64,000 bases of DNA from Candidatus Poribacteria bacterium. Lineage in GTDB: Bacteria; Poribacteria; WGA-4E; WGA-3G. Shown piece by piece: positions 8,559 through 17,210 of the stretch. Position numbers and translations under genes: made by a program. Position 1 is the stretch's first letter, and every line of letters starts with the position of its first letter. The stretch lies in assembly GCA_022820835.1 (NCBI GenBank), contig JAJEET010000047.1, forward strand, positions 1-64,000. The letters run 5' to 3'. The notes beneath the pieces were generated by a model. The model searched no databases and had not been told where the DNA came from. It saw only the letters and a program-made list of their open reading frames with translations.

Positions 8559-9383
8559 ATGTCCGAAGGTCAGGCGATTCGCAAGGCAGAAATACCTGCC
8601 ACGGTCGAATCGCTACAAGCGGATTTTAAAGCACTCGGTATCAAAAAAGGAATGGTCCTGCTCGTCCACTCGTCCTTGAATGCGATGGGATGGGTCTGCG
8701 GCGGTGCTGTCGCTGTCATCATCGCGCTTCAAGAAGTCTTGGGAGAGACCGGCACACTTGTGATGCCCGCTCACTCGACCGACCTCAGTGATCCGAGCCA
8801 ATGGGAAAACCCACCCGTTCCCGAATCGTGGTGGCAGACAATACGAGAGACCATGCCTGCCTACGATCCCGATTTAACCCCAACGCGTTCGATGGGTAAA
8901 ATTGCTGAAACCTTCCGAAAGCAGAAAGGCGTTCTCCGCAGCGCACATCCACAGAGTTCATTTTCTGCCCGCGGTCCGCAAGCACCTTATATCGTAAATA
9001 ATCACGCCTTGGCTTATGGCATGGGAGAGCATTCACCACTTGCCAGAATTTACGACTTGAACGGCTTTATCCTGCTCCTCGGTGTCGGACATTCGCGCAA
9101 TACCTCTATACACCTCGCAGAATACCGAGCGGACTTCCCGACCAAACGCATCGTACAGGAAAGTGCCCCGATCACACAAGAAGGTTCAAGAGTATGGACC
9201 ACCTTTGAAGATATCAATGTAGACGATTCGGATTTTGATCGCCTCGGCGAGGATTTTTTGCATTCCAAAGCAGGGAAAGTCGTTCAGCGAGGCAAGATCG
9301 GCATCGCAGGTTGCCAACTCATACCGCAACGCGTCATCGTAGGTTTTGCTGTTGATTGGCTTGAGAAAAACAGACGAGAATAA
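8559..9383 (+). CDS. AAC(3)-family N-acetyltransferase
   Basis: A 274-residue member of the aminoglycoside N3-acetyltransferase/YokD fold. Diagnostic stretches are VLLVHSSLNAMGWVCGG near residue 35, TLVMPAHSTDLSDP near 67, TRSMGKIAETFR near 110 and RSAHPQSSFSARGP near 127. Members acetylate aminoglycoside amines using acetyl-CoA, but many environmental ones act on other amines. ATG 8559 is preferred to the TTG six bases earlier for its spacing from GGAGG. The start lies three bases past the preceding stop. Resistance function is not implied. Confidence 0.85.
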   Translation: MSEGQAIRKAEIPATVESLQADFKALGIKKGMVLLVHSSLNAMGWVCGGAVAVIIALQEVLGETGTLVMPAHSTDLSDPSQWENPPVPESWWQTIRETMPAYDPDLTPTRSMGKIAETFRKQKGVLRSAHPQSSFSARGPQAPYIVNNHALAYGMGEHSPLARIYDLNGFILLLGVGHSRNTSIHLAEYRADFPTKRIVQESAPITQEGSRVWTTFEDINVDDSDFDRLGEDFLHSKAGKVVQRGKIGIAGCQLIPQRVIVGFAVDWLEKNRRE

Positions 9384-9429
9384 ACTGAAAGGCATAGGTT
9401 TAAGGGACCGCTGATCGCCGATAAAAAAA

Positions 9430-9459
9430 TTGATTTTTTCTTTTCGTATGTGTTATATT
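9430..9459 (+). promoter_or_regulatory. Candidate housekeeping promoter
   Basis: TTGATT and TATATT are separated by 18 bases in an AT-rich stretch just after the AAC(3) gene, about 55 bases ahead of the small membrane protein gene. Confidence 0.55.
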
Positions 9460-9512
9460 ATAAATATTCAAGTTGTGACCTAACCGAAGCAGAAAGACAT
9501 AGAAGGCAATCT

Positions 9513-9943
9513 ATGGAAAAAAACGAGGATCCTTATTTACCGTCCGAGACGCAGAAAGTGCAATCATTACCTATACAGTATTAGGACTTCTCTACATTAT
9601 TGGCGTATGTCTCTACGAACTTATCATAGGATGGAACGGCATCTTGCAAATGTTAAGAAAGTTAGACGCAACGTCTCCAACGTTTAATCGAACCGCAATT
9701 GCGTTTATTATCTTTAAAGAAGGAGTGGATATCATGTTAAGACGTTTTAACGAATGGCGTGCTGAACATGCACAAAGCCTTGAAAAAGCCAAAGAGCAAG
9801 GAATTGAACAAGGGATTGAGCAGGGACGTGCAGAAGCGTACCAAGCCATTGCCGATTGGAATAAACGCCGACTCGCAGCCGAGGCGAAAGGCACCCCTTT
9901 CAATGAACCGCCCCTGTCGCAGAACGGGCACCAACACGGATAG
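9513..9943 (+). CDS. Small membrane protein with charged coiled tail; 5' end frameshifted
   Basis: The downstream frame reads a transmembrane helix (AIITYTVLGLLYIIGVCLYEL), then NRTAIAFIIFKEGVDIMLRRF and a helical tail with EQGIEQGIEQGRAEAY. That frame is open back to 9503 but has no ATG, GTG or TTG before the helix. The only good start, ATG 9513, is in another frame and reaches a stop at 9584. Adding one A to the seven-A run at 9517-9523 joins them as a 143-residue protein beginning MEKKRGSL. This could be a sequence error, a real mutation, or slippage on the A-run. Without correction only a TTG at 9644, after the helix, could start. Function unknown. Confidence 0.6.
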
Positions 9944-9960
9944 ACCCAAGAGGAAATCAG

Positions 9961-11004
9961 ATGGAAACCCTAAAAGAACTTCGCGTATCCAACGATGCGA
10001 TGAATGATCCAGAAGAGCTACGGTACCGGATCTCAGAAGAAGGCTATCTCTTTTTCAAGAGGCTGCAAGATCCTGACAAACTCTGGGCATTGCGGCGAGA
10101 GATGCTAACGACGATGCAGGAAGGCGGTTGGATCGTCGCGGGTACCGACCCGATGGACGGTATCGCCGATATTTCCGCTCAGTGCACCGAAGGCGATCCT
10201 GAGTACACAGATGTATACCACGAGGTCTATAAATTACAAGCGTTCCACCGCTCTGGACACTGGCACGAAATCGTTGATATGGTGGAGAAGATTATCGGTA
10301 GAGAGGTTCTACCACACCCACAGAAGATTACACGCCTCTGGTTCCCGAAATACACAGCGCATACAACACCGATACATCAAGACTTCGTCCATTTCCAAGG
10401 GAATTTTCAAACCTATACCTGTTGGGCACCCGTCGGAGATTGCCCGATAGAGTTAGGCGGTTTAGCAGTCCTCCCCGGCTCGCATAAGGTCAATAAGGTC
10501 ATGGAACACCACTTTTCGCTCGGTGCTGGGAGTCTGTGCGTCAGAGAGGACGAGTTATCAGGCGAATGGCATTCCACAAACTATGAAGTCGGTGACACGC
10601 TCATCTTCCCCGCTTTGACTATCCACAAAGCACTACCAAACCTGACTGAGGATCGGCTGCGTGTATCGCTCGACAACCGCTATCAGGCTGTTGATGACCC
10701 GATTGCTGAGCACATGCTCGAACCGCACCTGAACATCTTCAATTCCCTCAAATGGGAAGATGTCTACCACAACTGGGAATCTGATGAATTGAAGTATTAC
10801 TGGAAAGATCGTGATCTTACTGTCATTCCAAGGGATTTCAGTTATGGGAACAAGGGATTTGAGGAAGCGTTGGAATTAGCAAGAGACGGCGATGAACGCG
10901 CTATCTTACACTTAAACCGCGCAATCAAGCGTGATGCCACAACCGAGTTAGCACAGAAGGCGGCAGCAGTTTTACAAGAGATCAATGCCGAAACGACACA
11001 GTAA
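9961..11004 (+). CDS. Phytanoyl-CoA dioxygenase (PhyH) family protein
   Basis: A 347-residue Fe(II)/2-oxoglutarate oxygenase. The facial triad is visible as His139-Gln-Asp141 (TTPIHQDFVHF) and the distal His222 (ALTIHKALPN), with Arg234 or Arg240 available for 2-oxoglutarate. The conserved GGLAVLPGSHK turn lies between them. The natural substrate is unknown. The C-terminal 50 residues (from about 295) are helical and unlike the core. AGAGGAAA precedes the ATG. Its last base is the first base of the next gene (TAATG), so the two are coupled. Confidence 0.9.
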   Translation: METLKELRVSNDAMNDPEELRYRISEEGYLFFKRLQDPDKLWALRREMLTTMQEGGWIVAGTDPMDGIADISAQCTEGDPEYTDVYHEVYKLQAFHRSGHWHEIVDMVEKIIGREVLPHPQKITRLWFPKYTAHTTPIHQDFVHFQGNFQTYTCWAPVGDCPIELGGLAVLPGSHKVNKVMEHHFSLGAGSLCVREDELSGEWHSTNYEVGDTLIFPALTIHKALPNLTEDRLRVSLDNRYQAVDDPIAEHMLEPHLNIFNSLKWEDVYHNWESDELKYYWKDRDLTVIPRDFSYGNKGFEEALELARDGDERAILHLNRAIKRDATTELAQKAAAVLQEINAETTQ

Positions 11005-11756
11005 TGAGTTTCCACTACAAAGACATCGTCCCATGGGGCAGATCGTTTGACGAATACCTGGATATGTTCAACCTCTCTGAGGACGACTTGGCGCGCGACA
11101 TTGTTGATGTAGGCGGTGGTCCCGCGGCGTTCAATTCCGGGATGCACCAGCGCGACGCACCGATAATCTCGGTAGATCCGATTTACCAGTATTCTGAAGC
11201 GGAATTGCGTCAACGGATTCAGGAAACCTACAAAGACATCATCACGCAAGCTTTCGGAAACCGGGATAAATTCGTCTGGACAAGATTCGCGTCTGTTGGT
11301 GAATTAGTGGCATTCAGGAGACAGACGATGGAGACGTTCTGCCAAGATTTCGAGACAGGCAGGCAACAAGGACGGTATGTCGTCGCAGCACTTCCAAATT
11401 TACCCTTTCCTGACCGACACTTTGACCTCGTGCTCTCCGCACATCTCCTCTTTTTCTATTCTGCCAATAGAGATTTGGCGTTCCATCTTGATGCCGTCCG
11501 AGAACTACTCCGCATCGGGACTGAGGTGCGGATTTTCCCGCTCGTTGATGTGAATAATAGTTTTTCCACCTTCGTCCTACCCGTTATTCGCGAACTTAAA
11601 AAAGATGGGATTGATTCCTCAGTTGAAGGCGTTCCGTATCATCTCCAGAAAACTGGAAATCAGATGCTGCGATTATGGAGGTCAGGACTTACGCAACTTC
11701 CTTTTTTAGATAGGTTTCAAACCTCACCAGCGGCGTGTATCAGTAGCGACCCGTAA
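11004..11756 (+). CDS. Methyltransferase-like protein with repeat-encoded C-terminus
   Basis: A 250-residue class I methyltransferase-like protein. DIVDVGGGPAAFNSGM near residue 32 replaces the usual glycine-rich motif I, followed by IISVDPIYQYS; later NLPFPDRHFDLVLSAHLLFFY matches motif IV. From about residue 227 the sequence runs into a palindromic repeat (11684-11774), so the last 24 residues (SGLTQLPFLDRF...) look like read-through of inserted DNA, replacing the native end after GNQMLRLWR. It overlaps the dioxygenase gene by one base and may act on the same compound. Confidence 0.78.
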   Translation: MSFHYKDIVPWGRSFDEYLDMFNLSEDDLARDIVDVGGGPAAFNSGMHQRDAPIISVDPIYQYSEAELRQRIQETYKDIITQAFGNRDKFVWTRFASVGELVAFRRQTMETFCQDFETGRQQGRYVVAALPNLPFPDRHFDLVLSAHLLFFYSANRDLAFHLDAVRELLRIGTEVRIFPLVDVNNSFSTFVLPVIRELKKDGIDSSVEGVPYHLQKTGNQMLRLWRSGLTQLPFLDRFQTSPAACISSDP

Positions 11757-11774
11757 TAAAATTGCATAAATCCT
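11684..11774. repeat. MITE-like palindromic repeat, copy within the 3' end of a gene
   Basis: Terminal inverted repeats AGGACTTACGCAA and TTGCATAAATCCT (11 of 13 matching) flank a core with AGGTTTCAAACCT. A related element with AGGACTTA/TAAGTCCT ends and the core GGCGAGGTTTCAAACCCCGCC is at 33192-33256. Confidence 0.7.
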
Positions 11775-11915
11775 AAGTGTGCTGATTACCTAAATTGATT
11801 AAATAGATTGTTTCCAATATGAGAGAGTTGTGCTCGTAAAATTCTTTTTTGAGCAGACTGCTTACAACGGAATGTGCTTTTTATTTTTCTTTCAATCTCA
11901 AAAAAGGAACGCTTG

Positions 11916-13954
11916 ATGACAAAAACAATTGTAAGTCTACTTATACTTCTAACCCTCTTTTCTTTCAATGTCTTCGCCGCAGATTACCCACGACTGAAAA
12001 TTATCCTCCCAGGGCATCAGGAAGGGATCAGTAGTTTATCATTTAGTCCTGATGGCAGCACACTCGCAAATACTGGTTGGAAGAAAGTGTTTTTGTGGGA
12101 TGTGGCATCAAGACAACTCAAATCCACACTCACACCGGATACACAATTGTCCTCAAATGTCGCATTTAGTCCTGATGGCAGCATACTCGCAAGTAGTGGG
12201 AGCGGGAATAATGACAAGAAGATATATTTGTGGGATGTGGCATCAAGACAACTCAAATCTACTCTCACAGGGCACAGGGCGGGGGTCAATAGCATAGCAT
12301 TCAGTCCTAATGGTAGCACACTCGCAAGTGGAGGCGGACATAAGGACCATACGGTGCGTTTGTGGGATGTAGTATCAGGTCAGACCAAAACCATCTTCAC
12401 AGAGCATACAGCGGGGGTCAATAGTACAGCATTTAGTCCTGATGGTAGTACACTCGCAAGTGGGAGTTATGATGGCACGGTATGTTTATGGGATGTGACA
12501 TCGCGACAACTCAAAGCCATTCTCACGGGATATGCGGAAGAAGTCTGGAGTGTAGCGTTTAGTCCTGATGGTAGCATTCTCGCAAGTTGTGGTCGGAGCG
12601 GACGGTATAATGACAAGAAGGTATATTTGTGGGATGTGGCATCGAAACAGCTTAAAGCCACACTCATAGGGCATACGGAGAGGGTTCATAGTGTAGCGTT
12701 TAGTCCTGATGGTAGCATTCTCGCAAGTGGGGTCGGGACGGCACGGTACGTTTATGGGATATCGCATCTGGACAGTTCAAAGCCATCCTTGCCGGATTTG
12801 TGGGAGAAGCCAATAGTGTAGCGTTTAGTCCTGATGGTAGCATTCTTGCAAGTGGAGGTTGGAATGGTGATTCAAGTATTCGTCTATGGGACCTTACAGC
12901 ATCTGCCACTACGCCTGCTGTTGTAAGTGTCTCTCCTACCGTCGGGCAATCACTGGCTATTGGGGAACAACTTACTATTGCTGTCAATATCGTGGGTGGA
13001 GAAAATGTAGCGGGCTATCAGGCAACCGTGGTGTTTGATTCGGATGCTCTTATCTATTTTTCAAGTGCCAACAGCGATTATTTGTCTGATGGAGCGTTCT
13101 TTACAGTGCCGGATGTTGCGGAAAATTATGTAACGCTGGCATCAGCAGGTGCCGAGGGCAAGAACGGTGATGGTACACTTGCGACTATCACGTTTCAGGT
13201 TATTGATGCCAAAGCATCAAGGTTTTTCCTATCCCAAGCCTCTCTAGTTGATCCGAAGGGCGAGCGCATGTTCCCTTGCATTGAAAATGGAACAATCGGG
13301 GATGACACAATGGAAGAGGGGGCAGTGATTCAACCCGTATATATCGTTGAAGATATCAATGAGGACGGTGTAGTGAATATCCAAGATTTGGTGCTCGTCA
13401 GTTCAAACTTCGGAAAGACTGGAGAGAACGAGGCAGATATCAACGGCGATGGTGTCGTTGATATAGTAGACTTAGTCAAAGTAGCTGCTGCACTTGGAAA
13501 CTCGGCGGAGGCACCTTCCTTCCATCCACAGACACTTGCAATGCTCACCGCCACCGATGTTCAAGGTTGGCTCACACAGGCACAACAGCGAAACTTCACG
13601 GATTTAGCATCACAAAGAGGCATCCGCTTCTTAAAACAACTCTTGACAGTGTTGACACCAGAAAATACGGTGCTGTTGCCGAACTATCCGAATCCATTCA
13701 ATCCAGAAACGTGGATACCGTATCAATTGGCAAATTCCAGCGACGTACAAATTGTCATTTATGATACACGAGGGACTACTATCCGACATTTAACATTAGG
13801 GCATCAACCAGCAGGATACTATACTACCCGTGATCGCGCAGCCTATTGGGACGGGCACAACGGTTTAGGTGAACGCGTAGCAACAGGTGTCTATTTCTAT
13901 CAACTGCAGACAGATAACCTATCCTTTCTGCGTAAAATGGCTATCTTAAAGTGA
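11916..13954 (+). pseudogene. Secreted WD40-cohesin-dockerin protein, frameshifted
   Basis: A signal peptide (MTKTIVSLLILLTLFSFNVFA) precedes seven WD40 blades (LWDVASRQ, LWDVVSGQ and so on), then a cohesin-like domain (VSVSPTVGQSLAIGEQLTIA to about 13300), a type I dockerin with two DxNxDG repeats (DINEDGVVNIQDLVLVSS, DINGDGVVDIVDLVKVAA), and a C-terminal beta domain starting LLPNYPNPFNPETWIPYQ that resembles FlgD/Por sorting tails. The frame breaks inside blade six at a G4 run (12729-12732). One extra G restores GGRDGTVRLWDIASGQ and a 679-residue protein. As written, the halves are 11916-12821 and 12800-13954. The first half would be a secreted partial propeller; the second lacks a secretion signal. 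Confidence 0.82.
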
Positions 13955-13987
13955 TGTGGGTTCAATAACAAAAATACAAATATAGAT

Positions 13988-14255
13988 GTAGGTTGGGTTG
14001 ATCGGTAAAAACCCAGATTCGTTTTATTTTTACTGAGCATCTCGCTTTTCCATGACCTATTCATGTAGATAGATATAGCGAAACCCAACAGGTCAAACGA
14101 TTGGTGCGATAATACCTGCGTTGGGTTTCACTCGGTTTTCGGTAGATGAAAGTTTCTGGTCTTCCGGGTCCACTTGGACTATCAGAAAGGATGTGAACAG
14201 TGCCGTTCAACCCAACCTACAAGAAATCATCTCTTTAATCAAACTGATGTTGTTG
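13988..14255. repeat. 230-bp MITE-like element, copy 1
   Basis: Perfect 14-bp terminal inverted repeats (GTAGGTTGGGTTGA and TCAACCCAACCTAC, ends 13988 and 14220) enclose an internal inverted pair GCGAAACCCAAC / GTTGGGTTTCAC, giving a nested cruciform. The flank to about 14255 (AGAAATCATCTCTTTAATCAAACT) is also shared with the second copy at 63516. No transposase is encoded; the stretch between the WD40 and acetyltransferase genes holds nothing else I can see. Confidence 0.85.
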
Positions 14256-14289
14256 AACGTTCAAAACTTGTTGGTAGCAACACGGGTTG

Positions 14290-15219
14290 CTAATTGTGTG
14301 TTGGTGTTTCAGAAAGGACTTTCTCATATCCATACGTCCAATCTACGACCCGATAACCGCAGTTGCTATAAAACAGGAAGGCGCGATAGTTTTCCCAATT
14401 CGTACTAATCGCTGCATGCCGATACCCGACCTTGTGCATCTCTTGAAGGGCGGACTGGAGGAGGTAGCGTCCCAGGCCTTGTCCCTGAAGATCGCCTTCA
14501 ATACCGAGCCAAACCGTATGGAGCCAGTCTTGGGCATCTGGATGGCTCGAAAACTCGCCACCGCACACAGACTCACAGATGCCGACCTGTTCGTCGCCTC
14601 GGTAGGCTTTCACAGTACAGTGCGAACGTTCGCGACACCTGTTTTCCCACTCCACGGATAGCTCCACCGGCAGATTTGGGGGTATCGGTGTAACGGTATA
14701 GTTTTCCCAGTCCAAAAAGACCTCCCCTTCACAACGTCGGTAGCCATTGAATCCGAGGAGTGCCTGAACTTGATCAAGGGCATCCGATAGATACGCGTGT
14801 CCGAAATGATAGAAACGATACCGACAGTCTTGTGAGAAAGCGGAGATTCGGGAAATATTATGTGTTTTCAGATAGACTTCCGCTTCTGCAAGCACGGCTT
14901 GTCCGACGTGTCGCGCACCCCGTTCGTAACCAAAAAACCGAATAACACCAACGTCCTCTTCCTTTCCTTCGTTATTCCTGACTTGACCGATGCCGACGTG
15001 GATAAACGCTTGCACAGCACCCTTCATCGTTGCAACGAAAGCGATTTCGGAGTCGATGCCACCTTCATGTATATCGGATTTTCCAGTGGTAACCCCGCGT
15101 AATGCGACAGCAAATTCTTCTTCTTTTACGGGGTAGCAGTGCGGAACGTTGGCGGTCACACGATTGTAAAATTGTGTCACCCGTGTTTGCAAATCAGGTG
15201 TATATTGGACTATTTCCAT
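14290..15219 (-). CDS. GNAT-family N-acetyltransferase, possibly two-domain
   Basis: A 309-residue protein whose C-terminal half is a clear GNAT domain: VWLGIEGDLQGQGLGRYLLQSALQEM is the acetyl-CoA loop (Q/R-x-x-G-x-G/A form), followed by ISTNWENYRAFLFYSNCGYR. The N-terminal half has GNAT-like strands (AVQAFIHVGIG, VIRFFGYERGARHVGQAVL) and may be a degenerate first GNAT domain. Its ribosome binding site AAGGAG overlaps the stop of the WD40 gene upstream (TAAAGGAG), so the two are translationally coupled. The substrate is unknown. Confidence 0.82.
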   Translation of the reverse strand: MEIVQYTPDLQTRVTQFYNRVTANVPHCYPVKEEEFAVALRGVTTGKSDIHEGGIDSEIAFVATMKGAVQAFIHVGIGQVRNNEGKEEDVGVIRFFGYERGARHVGQAVLAEAEVYLKTHNISRISAFSQDCRYRFYHFGHAYLSDALDQVQALLGFNGYRRCEGEVFLDWENYTVTPIPPNLPVELSVEWENRCRERSHCTVKAYRGDEQVGICESVCGGEFSSHPDAQDWLHTVWLGIEGDLQGQGLGRYLLQSALQEMHKVGYRHAAISTNWENYRAFLFYSNCGYRVVDWTYGYEKVLSETPTHN

Positions 15220-15229
15220 CTATTCTCCT

Positions 15230-17080
15230 TTACGGAACGTCCCACAATAGAATTGTTCCGTCATCACTGCCGCTGGCAAGGGTGCGACCATCCGGCGAGA
15301 AGACAATCGACCTAACAGGCAAAGTATGCCCTTCAAGTATCTGTTTATTCAACCCTCTCTTTGTATCCCATAAATGAACCTTCCCATCTTCACTTCCAAT
15401 AGCAAGGATATCACCTTTTGGAGAGTATGCTACGATATACATCATAAGATCCATATCCTGTCCCAATATCTCTTTATGTTGTCTTGTTTTTATATCCCAC
15501 AATTGGACACGCGAACCTCCACTTGCGAGCGTCTTTCCATCTGGAGCGTACGCTATTGAGACGACAGTATCTGTATGCTCTGAAAAGGTCAATTTGTATT
15601 CTCCAGTCACTGTATGCCAGAACCGGATTGTTCCATCATTGCTTCCACTTGCGAGCGTGCGTCCATCTGGTGAAAACGCGACTGAATAGACAGCCTCCTC
15701 GTGTCCAAGAAGGGTCTGGATCTGTTTGCCTGTGTTAGCATGCCACAGACGGATTGTTCCATCATTACTTCCACTCGCCAATGTCCAACCATCTGGTGAA
15801 AAAACAACAGAACGGGTATCATCCGTATGTCCTTCAAGCGTCAGTTTGTGTTTGCCGGTGTCTGTATCCCATAATTGTACCGTGCCATACCAGTTTCCAC
15901 TTGCAACTGTACGGTTATCTGCGGAATATGCCACAGAATTTATACCAGCTTCATGTCCTTCAAGGGTCAACGTGTACTGTTTGGCATCTATATCCCACAA
16001 CCAAACCCTATAGGAACACCCACTCGCTAATGTTTCTCCATTTGGAGAAAAAGCCAGAGAAGAGACTGATTCTGAGTATCCAGAAAGTATAGCTTTGCGT
16101 TGACCGGTATCAATATCCCATAAACGAATCGTTAGGTCCCAACTCCCACTGACGAGCGTTTTCCCATCTGAAGAAAACGCGACCGAATAGACACTTGCTG
16201 TATGTCCAGAAAATGTCTGTTTGTGTTGTCCGGTGTGAGCATCCCACAGCCGGACTGTCTTGTCACGACCACCACTCGCGAGTATGTGACCGTCCGGGGA
16301 GAACGCGACCGCATTGACACCTTGAGGGTGCCCGGCTAGAGTCGGTTTGGATAGTCCGGTTTTAGGGTCCCACAGTCTAATCCTCATATCAGTGCTACCA
16401 CTCGCGAGCGTTTTACCGTCGGGTGAGAAGGCAACCGAACTAACTCTATTCGTATGACCTAAAAAAGTATCTTTATGTTCGCCGGTGTCAACATCCCATA
16501 AACGAATTGTTTGGTCCGAACTCCCGCTCGTGAGCGTTTTACTATCTGGAGAAAACGTGATCGAATGGACTGCACTTGTGTGTCCGGAAAGGGTGTATTT
16601 GAGTCGTCCATTGGCTGTATCCCACAATCGAATTGTCTTGTCGTCACTTCCACTTGCGAGTGTATTCCCGTCTGGAGAAAACGCTAAACAACGCACATCT
16701 TCTTTATGTCCAGAAAGGACTCTTTTCTCTTCCCCGGTTTTGCTATCCCAGAGTCGAATGGTGTAATCTCCTCTATAACCTCCGCCGCTTGCAAGGGTGG
16801 CACCATCGGGTGAAAATGCAACGGAACGAACAAGACTTGTATGTCCTCTGAGAAGGGCAACTTCGGCCCCCGTATGCGTGTCATAGAGCCAAATTCCGAC
16901 ACTACTTGCCAGTGCAAGTGTTTTACCGTCCGGCGAATAGGCGATATTCTCTATGGCTCCTTTACCAAGACGCGCTTTAGCACCGTCTGGCAAATTCAAG
17001 TTGGTATAATCTTGAGCAGAAGCATCCCACGAAAACAATATAAAAAGAAAAAATAAAATAATGATAAATATTGTTTTCAT
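15230..17080 (-). CDS. Secreted WD40 protein with 14 repeats
   Basis: A 616-residue protein with a signal peptide (MKTIFIIILFFLFILFSWDA, then SAQD) and 14 WD40 repeats, enough for two seven-bladed propellers. Each unit carries VxSVAFSPDGKTLASGS...IRLWDxxTG. No kinase or other catalytic domain is present, so it is probably an exported interaction scaffold. The repeats are close enough in DNA sequence to promote recombination between blades. Cotranscribed with the acetyltransferase gene 10 bases downstream. Confidence 0.88.
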   Translation of the reverse strand: MKTIFIIILFFLFILFSWDASAQDYTNLNLPDGAKARLGKGAIENIAYSPDGKTLALASSVGIWLYDTHTGAEVALLRGHTSLVRSVAFSPDGATLASGGGYRGDYTIRLWDSKTGEEKRVLSGHKEDVRCLAFSPDGNTLASGSDDKTIRLWDTANGRLKYTLSGHTSAVHSITFSPDSKTLTSGSSDQTIRLWDVDTGEHKDTFLGHTNRVSSVAFSPDGKTLASGSTDMRIRLWDPKTGLSKPTLAGHPQGVNAVAFSPDGHILASGGRDKTVRLWDAHTGQHKQTFSGHTASVYSVAFSSDGKTLVSGSWDLTIRLWDIDTGQRKAILSGYSESVSSLAFSPNGETLASGCSYRVWLWDIDAKQYTLTLEGHEAGINSVAYSADNRTVASGNWYGTVQLWDTDTGKHKLTLEGHTDDTRSVVFSPDGWTLASGSNDGTIRLWHANTGKQIQTLLGHEEAVYSVAFSPDGRTLASGSNDGTIRFWHTVTGEYKLTFSEHTDTVVSIAYAPDGKTLASGGSRVQLWDIKTRQHKEILGQDMDLMMYIVAYSPKGDILAIGSEDGKVHLWDTKRGLNKQILEGHTLPVRSIVFSPDGRTLASGSDDGTILLWDVP

Positions 17081-17149
17081 TTTTCTATCTCCGAGTCGTT
17101 CGCTTTATTGGGATAAAACAAAATTAACCTATCCTATTTTTTCAAACGA

Positions 17150-17174
17150 TAGGCGCGCTTACAAAGCACGCCTA
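17150..17174. repeat. Short palindrome, TAGGCG...CGCCTA type
   Basis: TAGGCGCGCTT and AGCACGCCTA pair around a four-base loop. A related hairpin occurs at 29173-29199. It lies in the gap between two minus-strand genes, without a T-run. Confidence 0.5.
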
Positions 17175-17210
17175 CCGAGTGGAATCAACTACCAAAAAAC
17201 CGACAAGTAT

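Noticed and set aside
8559..9383. Clinical aminoglycoside resistance gene
   Set aside because: The family match is clear but environmental AAC(3)-fold proteins often act on other amines; context gives no antibiotic link.
12052..16700. Regular repeats in WD40 genes as possible CRISPR or satellite
   Set aside because: The period matches WD40 blades and the repeats are in frame, so they are coding repeats.
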